Shown: in pieces, positions 17,263-25,572 of the stretch
Layout of the letters: every line of letters begins with the position of its first letter
Position numbering within the stretch: the first letter of the stretch is position 1
DNA from: Alphaproteobacteria bacterium
GTDB taxonomy: Bacteria > Pseudomonadota > Alphaproteobacteria > Rhizobiales > CAJQND01
Assembly: GCA_024227565.1 (NCBI GenBank)
Contig: JAAEUE010000041.1
Location: 1 to 43,001, forward strand
DNA: 43,001 nt
Direction: 5' to 3'
Position numbers and translations under genes: made by a program
Notes under the pieces: model-generated
The model's input: only the letters and a program-made list of their open reading frames with translations
The model's database searches: none
What the model was told of the DNA's origin: nothing

Positions 17263-18396
17263 TCAGGTTTCGAGTGAACGCAAGAACTGGCTGACCAGGC
17301 TGACCACTTCGTCTGGCCGCTCTTGCTGCACCCAGTGGCCTGCACCGTCCACCAAATGGCATCCGCGCATGTCAGTGCAGAACCCCTCCTGCATGCGCTC
17401 AAAGTCTCCAGGCTTTTGATGCACGCCCCAATCGGACTTGCCGGCAACGTACATCGACGGCACATCGATAGTGCGGCCTGAGAAGAGTTCGAGTTCCGGA
17501 GTGAAGCGGCTTGAGGTGGCACAACGGTACCAGTTCAGCCCGCCTTGGAAACCCGTGCGCCCAAAGGTGCTGCTGTAGACGCCCAACTCCACTTCGGGAA
17601 GCCAGGTGCAGCTAGCGATCTCCTTCGCCGAGGGCATCTCATCAGCCACGGTTTCGGCCATGCCGCGATCCAGATCCATGATGTAATACGTGGGCAGCTT
17701 GGCCAACTCGGCAGCAGTCCATCCCTTCAAGGGATAGGGCGTGTTGGCGGCCCACTCGGCGCTCTTGTGATGGTAATAGGCGCGGAGGAAATCGTGCAGG
17801 CCTTGCGGGCAATGCAGCATGTTGCCATTCGCCTCAGGTGTCGAATAGTACCACTGGTAATGCTTGCGCGGTCTGGGCAGCGCCGCCATTGCGGCATGAA
17901 CGTCCTCACCACCCGCCGCATTTGCTATTGAGGCCGCCTGCCCTATTGGCGCGCTCATCAATACAACCGATTTGAAGATGTCCGGGCGGATCAGCGAGCA
18001 CCATGCAGCGACAGGGGAGCCGAAGTCGTGACCGATGACGCTGGCGACGCTCTCGTGTCCCAGGGCATGGACAAGACCCATCACGTCGCGCACCAGATTG
18101 AACAGACGGAAAGGGGCAATGTCACTGTGATAATCGCCGACCCAACCGGTGGTCAGGCCATAGCCGCGTTGATCCGGCGCGACCACGTGATATCCGGCTT
18201 CCGCCAGACGCACCATCACCTTGCGCCAACTATAGGCCAGCTCTGGAAAGCCATGCAGCAGAACCAAGAGTTCGCGGCCAGGCTCCTCATGACCTGCCTC
18301 GAGAACATGCATGTTCAAGCCATTGTTATCGCTTACAAAACGCGAACGCACTCCGACGGGCAGAAGATCCTGGTCAAATCCGGTGGGCGCTACCAT
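17263..18396 (-). CDS. alpha/beta hydrolase, epoxide-hydrolase-like
   Basis: The product is 377 residues. Signatures are the oxyanion HGFPE, then DQRGYG, the nucleophile elbow GHDFGS with Asp, and a C-terminal GAGHWVQQE with the catalytic His. An Asp nucleophile with these motifs is typical of epoxide hydrolases and haloalkane dehalogenases; HGFPE favours epoxide hydrolase. The substrate is unknown. Its ATG shares one base with the stop of the GNAT gene upstream (TGATG), so translation is coupled. It is the last gene of a three-gene minus-strand operon and ends 15 bases from the convergent guaA. Confidence 0.85.
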   Translation of the reverse strand: MVAPTGFDQDLLPVGVRSRFVSDNNGLNMHVLEAGHEEPGRELLVLLHGFPELAYSWRKVMVRLAEAGYHVVAPDQRGYGLTTGWVGDYHSDIAPFRLFNLVRDVMGLVHALGHESVASVIGHDFGSPVAAWCSLIRPDIFKSVVLMSAPIGQAASIANAAGGEDVHAAMAALPRPRKHYQWYYSTPEANGNMLHCPQGLHDFLRAYYHHKSAEWAANTPYPLKGWTAAELAKLPTYYIMDLDRGMAETVADEMPSAKEIASCTWLPEVELGVYSSTFGRTGFQGGLNWYRCATSSRFTPELELFSGRTIDVPSMYVAGKSDWGVHQKPGDFERMQEGFCTDMRGCHLVDGAGHWVQQERPDEVVSLVSQFLRSLET

Positions 18397-19262
18397 CAAT
18401 AAAGCTTCAGGTCTAAAAGAGGGATCTCAGAATAGAGAAAATCCATCTCGTGAGGTTCTAGCCCGGCAGACTGAAAGCCGCGATTGACCGGCAATTCCAG
18501 AAGCTCATCGGGCTTGGCGTCATGGCCGGCAAGGAGCCTGGAATCCACCGACATCAACGCTTTCTCGCTCGGCAAGATAGCATCGGCAAACGCCCTGGCA
18601 TTGGCGGCAAAGAGGGCACGGTCGGAGATGTACAAAGCTTCGTGGAAGGTGATGTCTTCACCCTTTTGCTTGATCGAGAACACCGCAACACACAAGTCGC
18701 CATCCTCGGTGCGGAATGCCAGCGGGTGCACATTGAGGCCTTCATGATCGAGGACCGCCCGGTGCGAGGCCGCGTCCATCAGGTGGGCCACGGCATCCAT
18801 GTCGCGCATCACCACCAGCTCGCCTTTGGCGGGCTCTGCGTGGGTGTGCCAGACCATCCGGTGGGTTTCCAGGGTGGTCATCCCGGCCTTCAGGCAAACG
18901 CTCAGTGCCGGCGTGTTCGAAGAGTAGGTGGTGAAGGTCACGTCTGGTTCGGCCAACGCTGTGCTCATCATCTTGAAGCCCAGACCGCCGCCGCGATGGG
19001 ATTTCATGATGTACCAGGACGACAAATTGCAAGTGCGCACGTCGCGGCCGTTGATCTTGCGATCTGCATAGACAGCGGAGAGGACGCCCACGATCTTGCC
19101 CGCCTCCTCGGCCACGAAGGCATAGCCTGCATCCTCAGCCGCCCAACGGCCATCAAGAAAACCTCGCCAGCGCTCAAGCGATATTTTCGGGTTCATCTCC
19201 TCGTGCAGAAAGCGGGCAACGTCGGCTCTCAGCTCGTTCTCGGCCTTGCGCACCGTAACCAT
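18396..19262 (-). CDS. GNAT-family N-acetyltransferase
   Basis: The product is 288 residues. The N-terminal ~140 form the GNAT fold: AGKIVGVLSAVYADRK (beta strands), then the acetyl-CoA loop around SHRGGGLGFKMM, then SVCLKAGM. The remaining ~145 residues are a C-terminal region that I do not recognise. The acceptor substrate is unknown. It begins one base after the deacetylase stop and overlaps the hydrolase start, so the three genes form a tight operon. Deacetylase plus acetyltransferase suggests work on an amino sugar or amine, but that is inference. Confidence 0.85.
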   Translation of the reverse strand: MVTVRKAENELRADVARFLHEEMNPKISLERWRGFLDGRWAAEDAGYAFVAEEAGKIVGVLSAVYADRKINGRDVRTCNLSSWYIMKSHRGGGLGFKMMSTALAEPDVTFTTYSSNTPALSVCLKAGMTTLETHRMVWHTHAEPAKGELVVMRDMDAVAHLMDAASHRAVLDHEGLNVHPLAFRTEDGDLCVAVFSIKQKGEDITFHEALYISDRALFAANARAFADAILPSEKALMSVDSRLLAGHDAKPDELLELPVNRGFQSAGLEPHEMDFLYSEIPLLDLKLY

Positions 19263-19263
19263 C

Positions 19264-20028
19264 TCAATTCTCCCTTAAGAGCTCATCGAACGTCACCCAG
19301 CGCGTCGCCGGATGGACGTTCAAAGCTACCGTCAGCTCATCCACGAAACCCCAGATGTGTTCGTCATGATCAATATGGTGGGTCAAGAGGCCGGTTGGCT
19401 CTTCGGCGTCCTCGGCCCCTGTGCGCCGGTCTCGCAGATGGCTCACCACATCGTCCAGCGCCCGTTCAGTGCCGGTAAAACGCGCGCCGCCCTTCCACTT
19501 GATGGGCTCGCACCTTGCGTTCACCTCCAGCAGGCCCGGTGCGGCGTACTTGGCCTTGCGGGTCGCCACCAAGCTGAGGCCCCTGAAGCCAACTTCGGCG
19601 AGGCGCACCGTGACCTCTGGGGCGATCCGGGTCCAAGGCGGGGCCATGACAGGATCGAACTGCTCGCCAAACACCGCATCAAGTTTATCCAGCCCGCCCC
19701 GCATTTCCGCCAGCACTGTATCAATCGGGCGATGGGTCCCAAGCTCCCAGGCCCCCTGCCCCTTTGAGGCATGGTTCATGTGGGCAAAGCCGTGCTGCAT
19801 GACCCGCACGTGTTCGTTTGCCTGGAACAAGTCCACCACTTCCTGGGTCAGCCACGCCGGGATTGTGGCCATGTGGATAGGCGCATCGGCCTTCTTCGCC
19901 GTGTCCAGCAGGCGGTTGAGATTGCGGTGGGGCAAGCACGCATCGTCATCGCGCCACCAGATTGTGGCCTCGCGCCCCTCTGCGCCCCATTGGTCCAGCT
20001 CTGACTGAAGATCGTTCCAGGTGGCCAT
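19264..20028 (-). CDS. polysaccharide-deacetylase-like protein
   Basis: The product is 254 residues without a signal peptide, so it is probably cytoplasmic. The NodB-like pattern is visible: RDDDACLPH (catalytic Asp region), QHGFAHMNH (metal-binding His pair), APPWTRI, and the late LLTHHIDHDEHIW. The family removes acyl groups from N-acetylated sugars, but cytoplasmic members often act on small molecules. It is first in a minus-strand operon with a GNAT protein and an alpha/beta hydrolase, divergent from panB. The substrate is unknown. Confidence 0.8.
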   Translation of the reverse strand: MATWNDLQSELDQWGAEGREATIWWRDDDACLPHRNLNRLLDTAKKADAPIHMATIPAWLTQEVVDLFQANEHVRVMQHGFAHMNHASKGQGAWELGTHRPIDTVLAEMRGGLDKLDAVFGEQFDPVMAPPWTRIAPEVTVRLAEVGFRGLSLVATRKAKYAAPGLLEVNARCEPIKWKGGARFTGTERALDDVVSHLRDRRTGAEDAEEPTGLLTHHIDHDEHIWGFVDELTVALNVHPATRWVTFDELLREN

Positions 20029-20112
20029 TTTACCTAGTCCTGCCGCATTGAATTCTTGTTACAAGGAGTCAACATAGAGCTGAACGTCATCTCACTGTCG
20101 AAGGATCGTGCC

Positions 20113-20931
20113 ATGTCTGTGCAAAAGCAAGTGCGCCGCATCACTGCACCAGAAATCACTGCAAGAAAAGGGGGCGAGCCCATCGTTTCGCTCACTTCTT
20201 ACCACGCGCACACGGCTCAAATTGCCGACAAGTATGTTGATTTCCTGCTCGTGGGCGATTCCCTTGGCATGGTGATGCATGGATTTGAGTCCACGGTGCC
20301 CGTAACCCTCGAACTCATGATCATGCATGGCAAGGCCGTGGTGCGCGGCGCAGAGCGTGCGCTTGTGGTCGTGGACATGCCGTTTGGATCCTACGAGGAG
20401 AGCCCCTCCGTCGCCTTCCGCAATGCTGCAAAAATCATGAAGGAAACTGACTGCGGCGCGGTGAAGCTGGAGGGCGGCAAGCACATGGCCGAGACCATCA
20501 GCTATCTGGCCAACCGCGGCATCCCCGTCATGGCGCACATCGGCCTCACGCCGCAATCGATCAACACCATTGGCGGGTTCAAAACCCAAGGACGCAAAAA
20601 AGATCAATGGGCCGCCATTGAAGAAGACGCCCAGGCGGTTGCCGAGGCCGGTGCCTTTGCGGTTGTGCTGGAAGCCATGGCCGAACCACTTGCCGCACGC
20701 ATCACCAAGGCGGTGCCCATTCCGACAATCGGCATTGGAGCCTCCGTAGAATGCGATGGCCAGATCCTGGTGATGGAAGACATGATGGGGCTCTCGCCTA
20801 GAGTGCCCAAGTTCGTGAAGGAATTTGGCAAAGTGGGCAAAGCCATCGAGCGGGCCATCAAGCTCTACTCTGAAGACGTGAGAGACAGATCCTTTCCCGC
20901 CAACGAACACACCTACGATGTGAAAGACTGA
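20113..20931 (+). CDS. panB: 3-methyl-2-oxobutanoate hydroxymethyltransferase
   Basis: The product is 272 residues and catalyses the first committed step to pantothenate, transferring a hydroxymethyl group from methylene-tetrahydrofolate to ketoisovalerate. Visible motifs are [26 protein letters not shown] with the metal-binding Asp, [26 protein letters not shown] and [14 protein letters not shown] 20113 has AAGGA 7 bases upstream and is preferred to 20056. No panC is nearby. A long open frame on the opposite strand is a shadow. Confidence 0.96.
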   Translation: MSVQKQVRRITAPEITARKGGEPIVSLTSYHAHTAQIADKYVDFLLVGDSLGMVMHGFESTVPVTLELMIMHGKAVVRGAERALVVVDMPFGSYEESPSVAFRNAAKIMKETDCGAVKLEGGKHMAETISYLANRGIPVMAHIGLTPQSINTIGGFKTQGRKKDQWAAIEEDAQAVAEAGAFAVVLEAMAEPLAARITKAVPIPTIGIGASVECDGQILVMEDMMGLSPRVPKFVKEFGKVGKAIERAIKLYSEDVRDRSFPANEHTYDVKD

Positions 20932-20948
20932 CCTGCACCACTCTTTCC

Positions 20949-20979
20949 TTGACCTTCCAGTTACTGGAAGTGAGAAAAC
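20949..20979 (+). promoter_or_regulatory. CueR-type copper promoter and operator
   Basis: TTGACC (20949-20954) overlaps the palindrome CTTCCAG-TTA-CTGGAAG (20954-20970), the arrangement of MerR-type copper promoters where the operator fills a 19-base spacer. The hexamer at the expected -10 place is GAAAAC, a poor match; a TACAAT at 20984-20989 is better but 29 bases away. It lies 27 bases before the cueR-like gene and should drive the copper operon. Confidence 0.65.
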
Positions 20980-21005
20980 ACCTTACAATGTGAAGGAGCC
21001 AGGTC

Positions 21006-21389
21006 ATGAACATCGGTGCAGCGGCTGAGGCCAGTGGTCTGCCAGCCAAGACCATCCGTTATTATGAGGAGATCGGCTTGATCACGCCTGATCGCAAGGC
21101 CAACTCATATCGGGACTATTCCGATGATCACATGCACAAGCTGCGCTTCATCCAGCGTGCACGTTCCTTGGGGTTTTCGGTGGAAGATTGCCGGCAGCTC
21201 CTATCACTTTATGAAGACAAGGGCCGGGCCAGCGCCGATGTGAAATCGGTTGCCCAGGAACATCTGACAGAAATCGAACGAAAAATCGCCGAACTTTCAA
21301 GCATGCACGATGTGCTAAGCCACCTTGTGAGCGCATGCCGGGGCGACAACCGACCAGATTGCCCGATCATCGACGGCCTGGCGAAATAG
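21006..21389 (+). CDS. cueR: MerR-family copper-responsive regulator
   Basis: The product is 127 residues. The N-terminal winged helix has AAEASGLPAKTIRYYEEIGLI and a dimer helix follows. The C-terminal metal loop is CRGDNRPDCPII, whose two Cys at CueR spacing bind Cu(I) in this family. AAGGAG lies 7 bases before the ATG. The copper-type operator upstream and the multicopper oxidase downstream support copper sensing; silver or gold may also act as inducers. Confidence 0.9.
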   Translation: MNIGAAAEASGLPAKTIRYYEEIGLITPDRKANSYRDYSDDHMHKLRFIQRARSLGFSVEDCRQLLSLYEDKGRASADVKSVAQEHLTEIERKIAELSSMHDVLSHLVSACRGDNRPDCPIIDGLAK

Positions 21390-21401
21390 AAAGCAATCTA
21401 G

Positions 21402-21860
21402 ATGAGCATCCGCAGATCCCTCGTTCTCTCCCTTTGCTTTGCACTTTTGGGCGCCGGAGCCGTGTTCGCCCACAGCGGCGCTACCGGCATCGTGAAAGAG
21501 CGGATGGAAGCTATGAAAGCCATCGGCAAGACCATGAAGGCCCTAGGCGCCATGGCAAAAGGTGACGTTGCCTTCAGCGCCGCAAAGATGCAGGCAGCAT
21601 CCAAAACCATCGCAGGGCACGCCGGCAACATCGACCGCCTGTTCCCAGACACAAAAAAGAGCCGAAAGAGCCACGTGACCGAAGCAGCACCGGCCATCTG
21701 GAAGCAGAAACCGGAATTCCTGGCCCTCGCCAAGAAGATGGCCGAGGCGGCTGGCGGTCTCGAAACGGTATCCTCACGCAACGAGCTGGGTGGCCAAATG
21801 AAAGCTCTCGCGGCGACCTGCAAAGGTTGCCATGAAAAGTTTCGCATCAAGAAGAAATAG
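21402..21860 (+). CDS. cytochrome c'-like periplasmic haem protein
   Basis: The product is 152 residues with a signal peptide (SLCFALLGAGAVFAH, cut near residue 23). The mature part is helical, and the haem motif CKGCH lies near the C-terminus, followed by EKFRIKKK, as in class II cytochromes (c'). It stands between the copper regulator and a multicopper oxidase with 12- and 4-base gaps, so it may pass or accept electrons in copper oxidation. That role is inferred. Confidence 0.85.
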   Translation: MSIRRSLVLSLCFALLGAGAVFAHSGATGIVKERMEAMKAIGKTMKALGAMAKGDVAFSAAKMQAASKTIAGHAGNIDRLFPDTKKSRKSHVTEAAPAIWKQKPEFLALAKKMAEAAGGLETVSSRNELGGQMKALAATCKGCHEKFRIKKK

Positions 21861-21864
21861 AGCC

Positions 21865-23262
21865 ATGACTCAACTGACCCGGCGCCATTTTACCGCTGCC
21901 TTGGGGGCAAGCGCCCTCACACTGCCCTCTCTCCGCGCGGCCCGGGCAAGCGATGGGTTCGTGGCCCTGCGTGCCAGTGCAGCCAAAGCGCAGCTGTTGG
22001 CAACAGGTGAACCGCAAACAGACGTATGGGCGTACAGCAAGGGCGTGCCTGGTCCCATCCTTCGCGTGCGCCAGGGCGAGCGCCTGAAGGTGCGCTTCTT
22101 CAATGACCTGCCTCAGGCTTCCACCGTTCACTGGCACGGCATCCGCATAGACAATGCCATGGACGGAGTGGCGGGCCTCACCCAGGACGCGGTGCCGGCG
22201 GGGAAGAGCTTCGATTACGACTTCGTGGCCCCCGACGCGGGCACCTATTGGTATCACCCCCATTCGCGCACCTGGGAGCAACTCGCCCGTGGCCTATACG
22301 GCATGCTGATTGTCGAGGAGCGCGAGCCTCTGGATTTTGATCTCGATCTGCCTCTCGTGATCGACGATTGGCGTCTCACCGAGCAAGGGGCAATTCACGA
22401 ACCCTCCTTCGGCGCGATGATGGACAAAAGCCACGCCGGGCGCTTGGGCAACTGGGTTACGGTCAACGGCACATCGGGACCAATCTTCAAGGTGCCCACG
22501 AATGGCCTGGTGCGGTTGCGGCTGGCGAATGCCTCCAATGCCCGGGTGCTTCGGCTCAAGACCGCCAATATGAACGGCCAGATCATCGCACTGGATGGTC
22601 AGCCAGTGTCAAACCCGCCCAATGACGGAGATGTTGTTGCGTTGGCACCTTCACAGCGGGTCGACATTGCCGTTCGCGCGCCCTCTGAGCCGAACAGCAC
22701 CCTCGAACTGATGGTCCAGGGCGGAGACCGGGACATCGCAGTGGCAACGCTGCAGACAAGCGGCCCTGCCGTTGAAAAGCGAGAACAACCAGCCCTGCCC
22801 CTCAACCCCCTGCCTGCACTCGCCAGGCTGCCCGACGCCCTGCAAGTCGAACTGCGCATGGAGGGCGGCGCCATGGGCACGATGCAGGAGGCCAAATTCA
22901 ACGGCAAAGTGCTGGCGATCAGAGAGCTTGTGCGCGCCGGGCAGGCCTGGGCCTTTAATGGGGTCTCAGGCCGCACCGAAGATCCCCTGTTCCGGGCGCG
23001 CCGGGGCCAAACGGTCGTCGTGAACATGGTCAACGACACCGCCTGGCCCCACGCCATGCATTTTCACGGTCATCATGTGCAGGTGATTGAGAAAAACGGC
23101 AAACCGGTTCAGAACGCCCCGTGGCGCGACACTGAATTGATGGAACGGGGTGAAAAGATAAAGGTGGCTTTTCCAGCAGAGAATGTTGGCAAATGGATGC
23201 TCCATTGCCATATGCTTGAACACCAGGCCGCCGGCATGGCCACCTGGTTCGAGGTCGCTTAA
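21865..23262 (+). CDS. multicopper oxidase, Tat-exported
   Basis: The product is 465 residues. The N-terminus MTQLTRRHFTAALGASAL is a twin-arginine signal, fitting export of a folded copper enzyme. Four copper-binding blocks are present: HWHG, YHPHS, HAMHFHGHH and HCHMLEHQAAGM, giving one type 1 and a trinuclear site. No Met-rich insert of CueO type is seen. In this operon it most likely oxidises Cu(I) in the periplasm. I chose ATG 21865, four bases after the cytochrome stop, over the overlapping upstream ATG at 21832. Confidence 0.92.
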   Translation: MTQLTRRHFTAALGASALTLPSLRAARASDGFVALRASAAKAQLLATGEPQTDVWAYSKGVPGPILRVRQGERLKVRFFNDLPQASTVHWHGIRIDNAMDGVAGLTQDAVPAGKSFDYDFVAPDAGTYWYHPHSRTWEQLARGLYGMLIVEEREPLDFDLDLPLVIDDWRLTEQGAIHEPSFGAMMDKSHAGRLGNWVTVNGTSGPIFKVPTNGLVRLRLANASNARVLRLKTANMNGQIIALDGQPVSNPPNDGDVVALAPSQRVDIAVRAPSEPNSTLELMVQGGDRDIAVATLQTSGPAVEKREQPALPLNPLPALARLPDALQVELRMEGGAMGTMQEAKFNGKVLAIRELVRAGQAWAFNGVSGRTEDPLFRARRGQTVVVNMVNDTAWPHAMHFHGHHVQVIEKNGKPVQNAPWRDTELMERGEKIKVAFPAENVGKWMLHCHMLEHQAAGMATWFEVA

Positions 23263-23334
23263 CGGCCCTCGGACCGAGCATGTCTCACCGGCCTGTTGGG
23301 TCTGTAGCAGACGCGCGGAAAAAGGGGTTGGACC

Positions 23335-24729
23335 ATGAGCACCTACGCTGAGACGGCGAATGTATCGCTAACGACGGGCGATCCAGAGCGCTCCGAGGCC
23401 ACCGAAACCAACCGATTTGCCGCTAAGGCGCTGGAAGATCACAAGCGTGAGGGTTTGCTTCTGGCAGTCCGAGCGCGCTGGGCAGCGCTCGCGATCATTG
23501 CAGTGATGCTGCCCTTTCTGAATCCCACCATCGAGGTATTGTACTACGAGTTTCTTCTTGCCCTGTTTGCCCTCATCGGATGGGGGCAGCTGAAGGTGTG
23601 GCGGGTTGGGCAATCTCGAGCAGAATTGTTTTTGATGTTTTGCGACCTGGCCCTCATGACCTTTGCCATTACCGTACCCAACCCGTTCAGCGCGGTCGAC
23701 TGGTCGGCGACGGTGCAATACCGGTTCGGCACCTTCATCTACTTTTTCGTGTTTCTGGCCGGAGCAACGCTTTCTTACTCCTGGCGCACCGTCGTCGCCA
23801 TGGGCACATGGACCAGCGGCCTTTGGGCAGTGGGAGTGGGATGGGTCTATTTTCAACCCCTGGAGCAGACGGAACTCTCAAATAAAATCAAAGAGGCTGT
23901 CGGCGATGATCACCGGTTGTTCGAACTGCTCGACCCCCACAACATCATGTTCGATCAGCGGGTCCAGGAAATCGTCTTGTTTGTCATCATTGCCATTACC
24001 CTGGCCCTTGGGGTGCGGCGGGCCAACGACTTGGTTTCTCGCCAAGCAGCCGCTGAACGCGAACGCTCCAACCTAGCGCGCTATTTTTCGCCCAACGTTG
24101 TTGAGGAGCTGTCACAAAACGATGATCCGCTCAAACGGGTGCGCACTCAGGACATCGCGGTTTTGTTTGTGGATATTGTCGGCTTCTCAAGTTTTGCGGA
24201 AGACAAGAGCCCCGAACAGACGATTGCCACTTTGCGGGAGTTTCACGGCCGGATGGAAACTGAGGTGTTCAAGCATCATGGCACCTTGGACAAATACCTG
24301 GGAGATGGCTTGATGGCCACGTTCGGCACCCCATTTACAAGCGATACGGACGCAAGCAATGCGCTGGCCTGCGCCAAGGCAATGGTGGATGTGGTTGATA
24401 ATTGGAACAAGGAGCGCGAGCGCGCTGGAGAAGAGCCAATAATGTCCAGTTTTGGGATCCACTATGGACCGGCGACATTGGGCGATATTGGCGCCAACAG
24501 GTTGGAATTTGCGGTTCTCGGCAACACGGTTAACGTCGCCAGCCGCCTGGAAAATTTAACGCGCGAGTTGGGGTGTATTCTGCTTGTAAGCGACGATGCG
24601 TTTCAGCGCGCCGGCGAGGAAATGGCAGCTGCGCACTCAAACCTTGGCACCTTTCGCAAACAGAGCAGACAAAAAATTCGGGGGTTGGAGAAGCCAATAA
24701 CGGTCTGGGCCTATGGAAACGCACGATAA
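23335..24729 (+). CDS. membrane class III adenylate/guanylate cyclase
   Basis: The product is 464 residues. About five or six membrane segments lie between residues 45 and 225, followed by a short linker and a C-terminal cyclase domain. Metal-binding Asp280 (FVDIVGFS) and Asp324 (KYLGDGLMATFG) are present, and NTVNVASRLENLTR carries the late Asn/Arg transition-state residues. Adenylate cyclase is the likelier activity but guanylate is not excluded. AAGGGG precedes the ATG. A CRP-family regulator at 5015 and a CRP-type site at 5752 are possible users of the product. Confidence 0.9.
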   Translation: MSTYAETANVSLTTGDPERSEATETNRFAAKALEDHKREGLLLAVRARWAALAIIAVMLPFLNPTIEVLYYEFLLALFALIGWGQLKVWRVGQSRAELFLMFCDLALMTFAITVPNPFSAVDWSATVQYRFGTFIYFFVFLAGATLSYSWRTVVAMGTWTSGLWAVGVGWVYFQPLEQTELSNKIKEAVGDDHRLFELLDPHNIMFDQRVQEIVLFVIIAITLALGVRRANDLVSRQAAAERERSNLARYFSPNVVEELSQNDDPLKRVRTQDIAVLFVDIVGFSSFAEDKSPEQTIATLREFHGRMETEVFKHHGTLDKYLGDGLMATFGTPFTSDTDASNALACAKAMVDVVDNWNKERERAGEEPIMSSFGIHYGPATLGDIGANRLEFAVLGNTVNVASRLENLTRELGCILLVSDDAFQRAGEEMAAAHSNLGTFRKQSRQKIRGLEKPITVWAYGNAR

Positions 24730-24840
24730 ACTGCGAAAATTTGCCTTGCTATTGCCATGGCGATATTTTACGCCGCCAACACAATGGTGGTATCAGGTGG
24801 AAGCGTTGGGGCAACGTAAGCCAGATTTGGGAGCTGATTT

Positions 24841-25563
24841 GTGAGCGACGAGTCGATTTTCCGTGAGGTGGACGAAGAGGTCCGCGCCGAGCAGTTTCAA
24901 AAGCTCTGGAAGAATTATGGTGCCTATATATCAGGCGCTGCAATTGGAGTCGTGCTTGCGGTTGCCGGCATAAAGGGTTGGCAATACTACCAAATCAAGC
25001 AAGCCGAGACAGCGGGTGAACAATATCTTGGTGCAACCGGCTTGCTCAGCAGCGGCAAAAAGGCAGAAGCCGACAAGATCTTCGCCGACATTGCCACGAA
25101 CGGACCTGCTGGCTTCTCGGCATTGGCAAAGTTCCGCCTGGCCGCGGAACTCGCCAAGGCAGGTTCAGCGGCCGAGGCTCTAAAGGCCTTTGACGAGATA
25201 GCAAACGCAGGCAGCGTGGATGCTGCACTAAAGAATCTGGCTCGCGTCAGAGCCGCCCTTCTAGCCGTCGACATCGAACCTTTGGATGCAGTTGAAAAAC
25301 GCGTTGCCTCTCTGAACATAGCCGACGGCGCGTGGCGGCACTCGGCGCGCGAAATCATCGCGATCTCCGCATTCAAAAACGGCGATTTGACGAAGGCAGA
25401 CAGGCTCTACAACGAGCTGGCCTCAGATACGGCCACACCTGCCGGGCTCAGACAGCGGGCGCAACTGATGATCGGGGTGATTTCGCCGAAGCTGCCTTCC
25501 GGAACGAAGCCAGCTTCAAAGCCTGATACTGCTGATACGTCCTCTTCTGGATCCACACAGTAA
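24841..25563 (+). CDS. YfgM-like membrane-anchored TPR protein
   Basis: The product is 240 residues with a GTG start preceded by GGGAG at 7 bases. A charged cytoplasmic N-terminus (RAEQFQKLWKNY) is followed by one membrane segment at about residues 27-47, then a periplasmic helical-repeat region rich in Ala. The family works at the Sec translocon with periplasmic chaperones. The order yfgM-like, bamB, der is conserved in many proteobacteria. The C-terminus is a Ser/Thr-rich tail. Confidence 0.85.
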   Translation: MSDESIFREVDEEVRAEQFQKLWKNYGAYISGAAIGVVLAVAGIKGWQYYQIKQAETAGEQYLGATGLLSSGKKAEADKIFADIATNGPAGFSALAKFRLAAELAKAGSAAEALKAFDEIANAGSVDAALKNLARVRAALLAVDIEPLDAVEKRVASLNIADGAWRHSAREIIAISAFKNGDLTKADRLYNELASDTATPAGLRQRAQLMIGVISPKLPSGTKPASKPDTADTSSSGSTQ

Positions 25564-25572
25564 TTGCCCCTG

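Noticed and set aside
18522..19478. A 318-codon frame opposite the GNAT gene
   Set aside because: It spans the junction of two tightly coupled genes on the other strand and has no recognisable motifs.
20092..20910. A 272-codon frame opposite panB
   Set aside because: panB has all family motifs and a good ribosome site; the opposite frame is His/Phe-rich shadow sequence.
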